Notes under the pieces: model-generated
Told to the model about the DNA's origin: nothing
Seen by the model: the letters and a program-made list of their open reading frames with translations, nothing else
The model's database searches: none
Assembly: GCA_036574075.1 (NCBI GenBank)
Contig: JAINCN010000021.1
Location: forward strand, 128,652-161,755
From: Deltaproteobacteria bacterium
GTDB taxonomy: Bacteria > Desulfobacterota > Dissulfuribacteria > Dissulfuribacterales > UBA5754
DNA length: 33,104 bases
Direction: 5' to 3'
Shown here: positions 7,568 through 15,900 of the stretch, piece after piece
How positions within the stretch are numbered: position 1 is the stretch's first letter
Layout: each line of letters starts with the position of its first letter
Position numbers and translations under genes: made by a program

Positions 7568-7999
7568 ACCGAGCGACCTGGCCCGTTAGAGCCGGAAAAC
7601 CCTGTATTACTACCATGCGATGCAGGATAACGCAAGAACGGCATCCTAAATCCGTGAGATATGAACTTAACTTGGCAATTTTTCACAATAGCCCGACGTT
7701 CGAGGTGTTTGTGGATGGAGGCGCCCATAAACGGGGCTCGAACGGCAAATCCGCCCCCATGGACAGGGGCCATTTGCCGCACAGAACAAATACCCCGGCC
7801 GTCGGCTTGTTCTGAAAAATCGCAAGGTGGAATACATAACCCACGGATTCAGGTTGACATTTTGTGTGGATGATGGAAATGTGAGATCGAAGGAGTAAAG
7901 CGAAAACGGAAAATGCTCTATATGGGTCCTCATGAAAAGAACATAAAGAAACCGGTTCGCAAAATGCCTTATTCTACAGACTCGTTGGGAGTGAACAAT
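7568..7999. other. Gene-free stretch between tRNA-Pro and the sensor kinase
   Basis: It contains MITE copy 2 (7645-7853). A TTGACA box directly abuts the right terminus of that element (7854-7859), but no good -10 box lies at 16-18 bp. AAGGAG at 7890 precedes an in-frame ATG at 7913, too far for a standard ribosome-binding site. I see no other gene. Confidence 0.6.
7645..7853 (+). mobile_element. MITE-like palindromic element, copy 2 (209 bp, long form)
   Basis: The left end CCTAAATCCGTGAG differs by one base from the other copies; the right end is CCCACGGATTCAGG. Unlike copies 1 and 3, both arms are complete: the right arm keeps about 34 bp (AAAATCGCAAGG, AATACATAAC) that mirror the left arm and are absent from one side of the short copies. 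The interior hairpin CGGCAAAT/ATTTGCCG is kept. No matching target duplication is visible (GGCAT against TTGAC). It is more diverged, so probably older. Confidence 0.75.
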
Positions 8000-10900
8000 A
8001 TGAACGAAAAGGCAAAATTTAAAAAATGGCTATGGATAGCTGCAACCGGCTGGTCTTTACTGATATGCGCTTCTTTTGCCTTTAACAGCTGGCAAAGTTG
8101 GCAATCCATGTTGGAGCAAGGTAGAAGCGAAGGGGAAATGGCCTTTTTAAAAGACCTTTCCTATCGTCTCTGGAACGCCAGTCATGGCGGGGTCTATGTG
8201 CCGGTAACGGAAAGCACACAGCCCAATCCTTATCTTCACGTACCGCTGAGAGATGTCACGACGACCGATGGCCAAAAACTTACCCTGATAAATCCCGAAC
8301 ATATGGCCAGGCTGGTTTTTACCATCGGTGCTGAACGCTATGGCTTCAGGGGGCGTCTCACCAGTCTTAACCCTATAAATCCGGGTAACGCCCCGGACGC
8401 ATGGGAAAAAAAGGCATTGCAGGCAGTTGAAAAGAACCGTGCCGAGATCACAGAATTTCTGTGGATGGACGGGAAACCCTTCATGCGGTTTATGCGACCC
8501 ATGATAACAGAAGATGTGTGCCTCAAATGTCACCGCGAGCAAGAATACAAGGTGGGTGATATCCACGGAGGCATCAGTTTATCAGTTCCTATGAGCGATC
8601 TCGTATCGAAAGCAAAAGAAAGTATATGGTATCTTGCCTTTGCCCATGGCGCCTTCTTAATTCTCGGTATCTTTGGGCTGATATGGAGTAATAGAAAGAT
8701 AACTCAATACTTCATTGCCAGCTTGGAATCAGGTGAAAAGGCAAAAGCTGACAGGATCGCACTGCAACAGGAACGGGATATGTTTGTCAGCGGTTCAGTG
8801 GTTATTTTCAAGTGGAAAAATCAGGAAAACTGGCCGGTGGAATATGTATCGGCCAATGTAAAGGAGCTGCTTGGCTATACAGCAGATGAGTTTTTACAGG
8901 GGGAAGTTCTTTACGCCAGCCTTGTTCACCCGGAAGACATAAAGCGGGTTGCTGATGAAGTCCAAAGCTACAGCCAAAGTCAACTGGAGCGATTCAATCA
9001 CCAACCCTACAGGCTCATACATAAAAATGGGGATGTAGTTTGGGTGCTGAATTACACCACTATTCTGAGGGATGAAGCAGGAAATATTACTTACTACCTG
9101 AGTTATCTTGTAGATATCACCGAATGGAAAAAGTCGGAAGAAGCTCTGCGAGTCAGTAAAGAACGTCTGGATCTGGTCTTGAAAGGAGCGGAGTTGGGGA
9201 TGTGGGACTGGCACATCCCAAGCGGCAAGATCGTGATAAACGAGCGCTGGGCTGAGATGCTGGGCTACACGCCAGAGGAAATCGAGCCGAAATTAAGCAG
9301 TTGGGAGAAATTGGTGCACCCGGATGATCTGGAGAACGTGAAGGCCATTTTGACCGACCATATGGAAGGACGCAGTCCCATTTTCAACACAGTACTTCGC
9401 CTGCGGACCAAATCCGGAGAGTGGAAATGGATTCTGGCTGTCGGCAAGGTGCTTGAAAGAGATAAGGATGGCAAGCCGGTACGTATGCTTGGAATACATC
9501 AGGACATCACCGAGCGAAAAAAATTGGAAGATTCTCTTAAAAAGCGGGAAGAACAGTTAAGAACCTTAATCAACTCCACACCGGATATTATCTGCTTTAA
9601 AGACGGCCAGGGCCGCTGGCTGGAGGCAAACGAAGCCGATCTTAAATTATTCCAGTTGGAGAACGTGGATTATCACGGCAAGAAGGACAGTGACCTGACT
9701 AAATACAGCGAGTTTTATCACGACGCCTTTATGACCTGCGAAGCAAGCGATGAGATTGCCTGGCAAAAGGGGACACTGTCGCGCAGTATTGAAATTATTC
9801 CCAAACCTGATGGCAGCAAAAGGGTTTATGATGTTATTAAAGTGCCTATTTTTGAAGAAGATGCTTCGCGTAAGGGACTGGTTGTCTTAGGTAGAGATAT
9901 CACCGAAATGAAAAAGGTGGAGGAACAACTGCACCATGAGCGGGAAAAGCTCTTTGTCACCCTGCAGTCTATTGGCGACGGGGTCATCACCACTGATACC
10001 GAAGGCCGGGTCACCTTTATAAATGGTGTAGCGGAACAACTGACCGGCTGGAGCCAGCAGGAGGCTGCCGGTCAGCCCTTATCAGAAGTATTCCATATCA
10101 TCAACGAAAAAACCGGCGAGCCAGCAGAAAACCCGGTGAGCAAGGTGCTTGCTTCCGGGACAATCATTGGTTTAGCAAACCATACGGCTTTGATCGCGAG
10201 AGACGGCACCCAGCGAAGCATCGCCGACAGCGCCGCCCCGATTCTTGATGCACAAGGAAAAGTCATCGGTGTGGTTCTGGTCTTTCGTGATGTGACCGAG
10301 AAGAAAAGGATGGAAGAGGAGCGGCTAAAAATCAAAAAGCTCGAATCAGTGGGCGTACTTGCAGGCGGCATTGCCCACGATTTCAATAACATCCTTACTG
10401 CCATCCTCGGCAACATCAGCCTTGCAAACATCTATATTGAAAAAGATCATAAGGCGCGTCTCCTGCTGCAGGAGGCGGAAAAGGCCTCTCTCCGGGCCAG
10501 GGATCTGACCCAGCAGCTTCTTACCTTTGCCAAAGGGGGTGAGCCGGTCAGAGAAACCACATCCATCAAACAGGTCATCACAGATTCAGCGGATTTTGTC
10601 CTTCACGGCAGTAATGTCCGATGTCATTACGCTATTTCGGAGGATCTATGGCTTGTGGATATTGATGCCGGGCAGATGAGCCAGGTTATCCAGAATCTGG
10701 TGCTTAACGCTCGGCAGGCCATGCCCGAAGGCGGTGAAATCAAGATAACTTGTGAGAATATCGCAGACATCACCAATGAAACAGGCCTGGGCCTGCCGGG
10801 AGAAAAATGGATCAAAATAACCATTGCCGATACCGGCTGCGGCATCCCGGAAAAATATCTCGATAAAATCTTTGATCCCTATTTTACAACCAAGCAGCAG

Positions 10901-11449
10901 GGAAGCGGCTTAGGGCTTGCAATAACACACTCGATCATCACCAAGCATGACGGCCATATCTTCGTGCAATCAAAACCTGGCGAAGGCACGACCTTTACCA
11001 TCTATCTGCCTGCTTCCGCCACACAGATATCCAGTGATTCAGTAGAGGAAGCGCAAAAACCGGAAAAAACCGTAAAAGCTACGATACTGATCATGGATGA
11101 TGAAGAGATGATACTGGATCTGGCCAAAGAGATGCTTTCCCTTGATGGCCATGAGGTCTTGCTGGCCAAAGACGGCAAGGAGGCTATTGCCATATTTAGG
11201 GAGCGCTATCACAGCGACAATCCTGTTGATGTCATCATCATGGATTTAATCATTCCCGGCGGCATGGGCGGCAAAGAGGCCATAAAGAAAATCCTGAAAA
11301 TTGACCCAAATGCAAAAGCTATCGTATCCAGCGGGTATTCGAACGATCCGGTGATGGCGAATTATCACCAGTATGGTTTTAAGGCAGCGCTCGGCAAGCC
11401 TTTTAAGATGGCCCGATTACAGGAGACGATAAAATCGGTTTTGGGGTGA
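8000..11449 (+). CDS. Hybrid sensor histidine kinase: heme-type DUF3365 sensor, four PAS, HisKA, HATPase, receiver
   Basis: A membrane-bound hybrid kinase of 1149 residues from this start. TM1 is WLWIAATGWSLLICASFAF and TM2 is YLAFAHGAFLILGIFGLIW. Between them lies a Tll0287/DUF3365-like domain with a c-heme motif, CLKCH (C174, C177, H178), predicted periplasmic. Four PAS domains span about 255-770, each ending in a D-I/V-T-E motif. The phospho-acceptor is H793 in GGIAHDFNNILTAILG. The ATPase boxes are QNLVLNARQAM, IADTGCGIPE and GSGLGLAI. The C-terminal receiver accepts phosphate on D1082 (VIIMDLIIPGG). The start at 8000 has GGGAG upstream; an in-frame ATG at 7913 is an alternative. The gene is AT-richer than its neighbours, which suggests acquisition. 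Redox or gas sensing is inferred from the heme motif; no separate response regulator is adjacent. Confidence 0.92.
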   Translation: MNEKAKFKKWLWIAATGWSLLICASFAFNSWQSWQSMLEQGRSEGEMAFLKDLSYRLWNASHGGVYVPVTESTQPNPYLHVPLRDVTTTDGQKLTLINPEHMARLVFTIGAERYGFRGRLTSLNPINPGNAPDAWEKKALQAVEKNRAEITEFLWMDGKPFMRFMRPMITEDVCLKCHREQEYKVGDIHGGISLSVPMSDLVSKAKESIWYLAFAHGAFLILGIFGLIWSNRKITQYFIASLESGEKAKADRIALQQERDMFVSGSVVIFKWKNQENWPVEYVSANVKELLGYTADEFLQGEVLYASLVHPEDIKRVADEVQSYSQSQLERFNHQPYRLIHKNGDVVWVLNYTTILRDEAGNITYYLSYLVDITEWKKSEEALRVSKERLDLVLKGAELGMWDWHIPSGKIVINERWAEMLGYTPEEIEPKLSSWEKLVHPDDLENVKAILTDHMEGRSPIFNTVLRLRTKSGEWKWILAVGKVLERDKDGKPVRMLGIHQDITERKKLEDSLKKREEQLRTLINSTPDIICFKDGQGRWLEANEADLKLFQLENVDYHGKKDSDLTKYSEFYHDAFMTCEASDEIAWQKGTLSRSIEIIPKPDGSKRVYDVIKVPIFEEDASRKGLVVLGRDITEMKKVEEQLHHEREKLFVTLQSIGDGVITTDTEGRVTFINGVAEQLTGWSQQEAAGQPLSEVFHIINEKTGEPAENPVSKVLASGTIIGLANHTALIARDGTQRSIADSAAPILDAQGKVIGVVLVFRDVTEKKRMEEERLKIKKLESVGVLAGGIAHDFNNILTAILGNISLANIYIEKDHKARLLLQEAEKASLRARDLTQQLLTFAKGGEPVRETTSIKQVITDSADFVLHGSNVRCHYAISEDLWLVDIDAGQMSQVIQNLVLNARQAMPEGGEIKITCENIADITNETGLGLPGEKWIKITIADTGCGIPEKYLDKIFDPYFTTKQQGSGLGLAITHSIITKHDGHIFVQSKPGEGTTFTIYLPASATQISSDSVEEAQKPEKTVKATILIMDDEEMILDLAKEMLSLDGHEVLLAKDGKEAIAIFRERYHSDNPVDVIIMDLIIPGGMGGKEAIKKILKIDPNAKAIVSSGYSNDPVMANYHQYGFKAALGKPFKMARLQETIKSVLG

Positions 11450-11606
11450 AAACACGTTTGGAAATCATGTCTAAAAGTAACAGGGTTGTTAATGTGAGCT
11501 GATCAGGGGGAAAGCGTGTGCGGAGACAAATACAAGGCTGATCCATGGAGAAAGGGCGAGAAGGCGAAAAGGGGACCCGTGGAGACATTCAAGGCAAAGG
11601 TCGTCC

Positions 11607-12971
11607 ATGCACAATAAAGACGAAAAAAACCAGATGCCATCGGCCTTGGCCTCGGCCGAAAAGGGTTCGTTCTTCCCGGTTTACGTCTTTGTCGGCGAAC
11701 GCCCCCTCACTGCTCCCCACGTGCGAAAGCTCCTCTACCTTCTCCTGCCCGAGGGAGAACGGGATGCGAATCTCCATGTCTTTGCGGGCGAGACCATGCG
11801 GACGGAGGACATAATCGAGGCCCTCCACAACCGTTCACTTTTTGGCGGAAGGAAGGTCATCCTCATCCAGGACCTGCCTTTGCCACATAAGGCCGCGCCT
11901 TCCGAAAAGGCATGGTCAAAGGTGTTGAGCGCCATGGATGCAGGAGACGAGGACAAGGCCAAAGGCGAGGCCATCCGCATCCTGGGCCGCCTCGGTGTCT
12001 CTCCAGAAGATGTGAAAGGCCTCCCGGAGTCCTCTGCAAAAAAGCTCCTCGCTTGGCCCGAAAGCGAGCCCCTCACCCGCATCCTCTCCCTGCTCGAGGG
12101 GATGGATCCCCTGCCTGAAAGACCTTCAGGCCATGACGCCCAGGCCCTCCAGGATTCTCTCATGACATGGCTCTCACAGAACCCGGACCCGGCGGATGCC
12201 GTACTCATCATTGAAGTGGAATCAATGGAGAAGAAGGGCCGTTTTTTTGCCGCCCTCTCGAAACACGGCCCTATCATGGACGTAAACCCGCTTGCAGGGG
12301 ACAAAAAGGCGACGCGGGAATCAGCGGCCTGTTTCGTCCGGGAACGCTGTGCCGAACGCGGCAAAAAGATCATACCCCGGGCCGTGGACCTCCTCCTCGA
12401 TCTCGTCGGCGACACGGATCGTGTCGCCCTTTCCGCAGAGGTGGAAAAGCTCCTGGCCCACGCAGGCGAAAGTCCGGCCATCGACGTCTCTGATGTGGAA
12501 GCGCTCTCCTTGCGACACCGCGACGAGGAGGTCTTCGCCCTCACCGAGGCCGTGGGAAGGCAGGACCTCTCTGCGGCCTTCTCATCCCTTTGCCGCCTTC
12601 TTGATCAGGGGATACACCCCCTGGCCCTCTTTCAGGCCTTGTCCGTATTTCTGAGAAGGCTCCTCCTCTTACGAGCCTTTCTCGAAGAGACCCCGGACGC
12701 ATGCCCCAGGACGCCTTCCTATGCCGAATTCACGCGTGAGGTCATGCCAAGGTTCACGTCCTTTCTTGGGTCCTCCCCTCACCCTGCCGTATCCGGCCTC
12801 CATCCCTACGCCCTTTATAAGATCCGGGAATACTCGGGCAAATTTTCGACCGACCGGCTCCTTACGTTGATAAATCGCCTCCCGTCCGTGGACCTGGAGC
12901 TGAAGGGGGGGGCATCGTCAGCCAGGCTCGTGTTGGAAAAATTCATCATGGAAAGTATCATGACCACATGA
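11607..12971 (+). CDS. holA: DNA polymerase III delta subunit
   Basis: HolA is the clamp-loader subunit that opens the beta sliding clamp. The N-terminal pattern FFPVYVFVGERPL and the ALHNRSLFGGRKVILIQDL segment match the delta ATPase-like fold. Domain III is seen in LLDLVGDTDRVALSAEVEKL and EEVFALTEAVGRQDLSAA, followed by QGIHPLALFQALSVFLRRLL. At 454 residues it is about 100 longer than typical HolA; the extra sequence is an acidic, helical insert at roughly residues 95-190. AAAGG sits before the ATG at 11607. It heads a plus-strand operon with overlapping genes to rlmE. Confidence 0.85.
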   Translation: MHNKDEKNQMPSALASAEKGSFFPVYVFVGERPLTAPHVRKLLYLLLPEGERDANLHVFAGETMRTEDIIEALHNRSLFGGRKVILIQDLPLPHKAAPSEKAWSKVLSAMDAGDEDKAKGEAIRILGRLGVSPEDVKGLPESSAKKLLAWPESEPLTRILSLLEGMDPLPERPSGHDAQALQDSLMTWLSQNPDPADAVLIIEVESMEKKGRFFAALSKHGPIMDVNPLAGDKKATRESAACFVRERCAERGKKIIPRAVDLLLDLVGDTDRVALSAEVEKLLAHAGESPAIDVSDVEALSLRHRDEEVFALTEAVGRQDLSAAFSSLCRLLDQGIHPLALFQALSVFLRRLLLLRAFLEETPDACPRTPSYAEFTREVMPRFTSFLGSSPHPAVSGLHPYALYKIREYSGKFSTDRLLTLINRLPSVDLELKGGASSARLVLEKFIMESIMTT

Positions 12972-13138
12972 CCTTCATGCACGATAACGAACGAAAAGAG
13001 GATCTTCAGGGCACGGAGACGAGGCGAATCGCAAGGTTTCTCTTTGAGGGCTCCATGCTCAAGAGGACGTGGGGCACGGGATACGCCTTCCTCGGCCAGG
13101 GGCGGGAGTCCGTTGCCGCACACAGCTTTGGACCATGA
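12968..13138 (+). pseudogene. Remnant of an HD-domain phosphohydrolase (YfbR-like), 56 codons
   Basis: The frame reads RRIARFLFEGSMLKRTWGTG and then YAFLGQGRESVAAHSFG before TGA. This matches the N-terminus of HD-domain nucleotidase-type proteins (pattern FLFE-x2-MLKRT-x2-TGY-x-FLG-x-G-x-ESVAEHSF). Intact proteins continue for roughly 130 more residues with the HD pair and a late Asp; here none follows, because the frame hits TGA and then TAG. The conserved Glu before His is Ala. The ATG overlaps the holA stop, and the stop overlaps the next ATG (both ATGA), so the piece may persist as a translational-coupling ORF. Confidence 0.7.
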
Positions 13139-14115
13139 CACCACGCGCCCTGCCCTTAGCCGCCATACTCTTCATCATCTCCTTTCTCATGTCGGCCTGC
13201 ACCCTCGGATCCCATGCGTCAGGAGACGAAAACCCCCCACCCCCCCTCAAAATCGTCTATTCGGGCAACACCATGGGGTTCCTGGAGCCGTGCCCATCCT
13301 GAAAGGGCAAGAAAAACGGTGGCATAGCCCGCCGGGCCCGGTGGATCCGGGAAAATGACCCCAAAAAAACCTCACCCGCCCTGCTCCTCGATGCGGGTGA
13401 GACATTCTTTCCGACCTGTGACCCTCCGGACGGTTCCCTCAAGGCCTGTGCCCTCCTTCTTCTCGACATCAACAAGGACCTGGGATACGACGTCGTGGGC
13501 GTGGGCGCAAAGGACCTTTCCGCATCCGGAAAATTCCTGCAGGACGAGGCCAGGAAGCGGGGGCTCGTCTTTGTATCCGCAAATCTCCTTCGCAAAGAAA
13601 GGCCGCTCTTTCCCCCCTTTGTGGTCCTGGAACGCAGCGGACTACGTATCGGCATAACAGCGGTAACCGCCCGGCATGTGGGGCAGACCCCTCATGAAGA
13701 GGGGATCAGGATCGAAGAGCCCGACTCAGCGCTTGCACCCGTTATCGAGAAGCTCAGAAAAAAGACCGATCTCGTGATCCTCCTCTCCAGTCTGGGGGAG
13801 GAAGAGGACACAAAACTACTTGCCCGTGTAAAGGGAATCGACATCCTCGTGGGAAGCGGCCCTGGTACGAGACTCAACCGTCCCGAAAGGTTCGAAGGAA
13901 CGTATCTCTTGCGTCCGAACGAGAAGGGGAAGTCCTTGGGGGAGGCAACTGTTCTCTTTGACAGGGATCGGCGCCTAAAGGATCTCCAGGGCCGCCTCGT
14001 CCTTTTGACAGAGGCCTACCCGGAAGACGAAGGGATCAAAATGAAGATAGATGACCTTTACGAGAGATCGAAAGCCGCCTCCGGACAAGGGATACCGGGT
14101 GCTGTCCCGGAATAA
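13135..14115 (+). CDS. Candidate selenoprotein: exported lipoprotein of the UshA/5'-nucleotidase-like family with CxxU motif
   Basis: One frame of 327 codons is open from ATG 13135 to TAA 14113-14115 except for a TGA at 13300-13302. Residues before and after it form one family motif: IVYSGNTMGFLEPCPS, then Sec56, then KGKKNGGIARRARWI. Relatives have a second Cys (EPCGC-x5-GGLARR), so UGA falls where a Cys is expected, giving Cys53-Pro-Ser-Sec56. A possible bacterial SECIS hairpin follows (stem 13317-13322 with 13329-13334, loop CAUAGC), 20 bases after the UGA. The N-terminus is a lipoprotein signal with LMSAC (C22). Later segments LLLDAGETFF, YDVVGVGAKDLS and RIGITAVTARHV match metallophosphatase-like relatives, but the usual metal ligands (DxH, GNHD) are absent. 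A TGA nonsense mutation is the alternative. Confidence 0.75.
13300..13334 (+). promoter_or_regulatory. In-frame UGA with putative bacterial SECIS hairpin
   Basis: TGA (13300-13302) is followed by a 14-base spacer and the stem CGGTGG/CCGCCG (one G-U pair) enclosing CATAGC. The loop lies 20 bases from the UGA, within the range known for bacterial SECIS elements. The stem is short and the loop lacks an obvious leading G, so this is suggestive only. A longer GGGC/GCCC pairing (13305-13308 with 13327-13330) is an alternative fold. Confidence 0.45.
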
Positions 14116-15301
14116 TCCATCTCCTGGCTGTTCCCGTTGCGGCGCGTGTCTCTCCGTCTGTCCGGTCTATCGGGTGACTGGACAGGAACGGATGTCGCCC
14201 CGGGGAAAGGTCCATCTCGTCAGATCCTCGACCCATGCAGGACAAGCCGAGGTCCTTGAGACCCTTTCGGCATGTCTCCAGTGCGGGGCCTGCGCCACTG
14301 TCTGCAGTGCCGGCGTCTCTCCGGCCGCCCTCGTACGAGAAGCCCGTGCGAACAGGGACTTAAATACCCATCTTCCCTGGTGGGTCAGCGGCCTTACAGG
14401 AGAAAGGAAGGTCATACAAGGCCTCGGAAGAATGGTTTCTGGCATTCCTCACTCACGGGGTATTGCATCCCTGTTCCTCCACGATCCTGACATACCCCGC
14501 CTCCTTCCCCTTCTCAGGCAGGAATCAGCGGTATCCCGCCTCTCCCGAAACACTCCGCCACCTGGAGGCTACCCGCGCATCGCCCTTTTTGTGGGATGCA
14601 TCCAGAATTATCTCTTTCCGGAGATCACGCTTGCGATCTCCGACTGGTTCGGAGGCGGGCTAATCGCCCCGGTTGACCAGACCTGCTGCGGCCTTGCGGC
14701 CTGGGTCTCTGGTGACGAGAACCGGGCCCGGGATCTCGCCCGGACGAATCTGGCCGCCTTTCAAAAGGTGCGGCCAGATATTATCGTCACAGGCTGCGCA
14801 TCCTGCGCCTCCATGCTCAGACATACCTACCCCGATCTCTTTCCCGCATCCACGCCGGAAGGACAGGAGAGCCGGCAGATGGCTGCCATGGTCCGGGAGA
14901 TGGGGGAACTTGCAGGAGAGCTTGGCGTCATCCCCCCCAGAAAGAGGGGATCCGGAACCGTGACCTACCACGCCCCTTGCCATCAGAGATTTTCACTCAA
15001 AAGTGCAAAAGAGGTGGAACAGGTCCTTAAATCCATGCCAGGCATGGAATTCATCCCCATGGAGCCCGGCTGCTGCGGATACGGAGGGCTTTTCGCCACC
15101 CGCCACCCGGATCTCTCCCGGAGTGTCTGGGAAGGTCGCAGCAAGGCCTGGCAGAAAACCGGTGCCTCCACCGTGGTCACCACCTGCTCGGGCTGTCTCC
15201 TCCAACTTCGTTTGAGAAGCGCAGAATGCGAGGAGGCGCCTGAGGTCCTCCACCTCGCGGAGCTGGCCTCCAGGCACACGGGCATTGCCGTCCATCCCTG
15301 A
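14099..15301 (+). CDS. GlcF/HdrD-like iron-sulfur protein with two CCG domains
   Basis: A cytosolic Fe-S electron-transfer subunit of about 400 residues. Two 4Fe-4S motifs lie at the N-terminus: CSRCGACLSVCPVY and CLQCGACATVCSAG. Two cysteine-rich CCG domains follow: CCGLAAW with GCASCASM, and PGCCGYGGLF with TTCSGCLLQL. This is the layout of the glycolate oxidase Fe-S subunit GlcF, and also of HdrD/GlpC-type proteins. The GTG at 14099 is chosen because AAGGGA precedes it by about seven bases and the first cluster follows at once; an ATG at 14051 in the same frame is possible. It overlaps the end of the candidate selenoprotein gene. No glcD-type flavoprotein is next to it, so the electron donor is unknown. 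Confidence 0.88.
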   Translation: MLSRNNPSPGCSRCGACLSVCPVYRVTGQERMSPRGKVHLVRSSTHAGQAEVLETLSACLQCGACATVCSAGVSPAALVREARANRDLNTHLPWWVSGLTGERKVIQGLGRMVSGIPHSRGIASLFLHDPDIPRLLPLLRQESAVSRLSRNTPPPGGYPRIALFVGCIQNYLFPEITLAISDWFGGGLIAPVDQTCCGLAAWVSGDENRARDLARTNLAAFQKVRPDIIVTGCASCASMLRHTYPDLFPASTPEGQESRQMAAMVREMGELAGELGVIPPRKRGSGTVTYHAPCHQRFSLKSAKEVEQVLKSMPGMEFIPMEPGCCGYGGLFATRHPDLSRSVWEGRSKAWQKTGASTVVTTCSGCLLQLRLRSAECEEAPEVLHLAELASRHTGIAVHP

Positions 15302-15308
15302 TCATGCG

Positions 15309-15896
15309 ATGAAAAAGGTCCAGGATCACTATTTCAAGAAGGCGAAACAGGAAGGCTATCCGGCACGCTCCGTCTATAAACTGAAGGAGGTGCAGGCAGC
15401 CCGGGGTTTCCTCAAAAAGGGGGACACCGTCCTCGATCTGGGGGCATACCCCGGCTCATGGTCCAAATACATCCTCGAGGTCATCGGACCATCCGGACGA
15501 CTCGTGGCCGTAGACATCACCCCTTTCAGGCCGTTTGCGGAAAACATGATCGTAATCCAAAGAGATATCACTCAACTTGCGCCCCAGGACCTCCTTGCAA
15601 TCCATCCCAAATTCGACTCTATAGTAAGCGACATGGCGCCCAAGACCACGGGGCACAAGGCCCTCGATCACCTCCGCTCCGTGGCCCTCGCCCACAAGGC
15701 CCTCGAACTTGCGCTCGCCGTTGGGTCAGAAGACTGCGCCTTTTTCTGCAAGGTCTTCCAGGGAAGCGATTTCCCCGCCTTTCTCAGCGAGGCCAGGGCC
15801 GCCTTTCGCACGGTAAACGTAGTGAAACCCAAAAGCTCCCGCTCTGAGAGCGTGGAGATCTTTGTTTTCGGAACAGAAATCAAATTAGAGGGGTAG
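15309..15896 (+). CDS. rlmE: 23S rRNA 2'-O-methyltransferase RlmE (FtsJ/RrmJ family)
   Basis: RlmE methylates the 2'-OH of U2552 (E. coli numbering) in the A-loop of 23S rRNA. The order DHYFKKAKQEGYPARSVYKL, VLDLGAYPGSWSKY (SAM site; relatives have GAAPGGW), VSDMAP, CKVFQG and SSRSESVEIFVFG gives the catalytic Lys-Asp-Lys-Glu tetrad. It is about 195 residues, the normal length. The ATG at 15309 fits the family start; an upstream TTG in frame overlaps the preceding gene. It is the last gene of the plus-strand operon and converges on rimI with 4 bp between them. Confidence 0.93.
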   Translation: MKKVQDHYFKKAKQEGYPARSVYKLKEVQAARGFLKKGDTVLDLGAYPGSWSKYILEVIGPSGRLVAVDITPFRPFAENMIVIQRDITQLAPQDLLAIHPKFDSIVSDMAPKTTGHKALDHLRSVALAHKALELALAVGSEDCAFFCKVFQGSDFPAFLSEARAAFRTVNVVKPKSSRSESVEIFVFGTEIKLEG

Positions 15897-15900
15897 AGGA

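Noticed and set aside
12968-13170. A second Sec codon at the TGA that ends the HD-domain remnant
   Set aside because: Reading through meets TAG seven codons later, and the following residues do not resemble the HD family, so it is a true end.
13135-14115. Reading the TGA at 13300 as an ordinary stop or a frameshift, giving a 55-residue peptide plus a separate downstream gene starting near 13495
   Set aside because: Both sides are in the same frame, no base shift is needed, and the conserved motif runs across the TGA at a position where relatives have Cys. A pseudogene remains possible and is stated, but the rest of the frame shows no other lesion.
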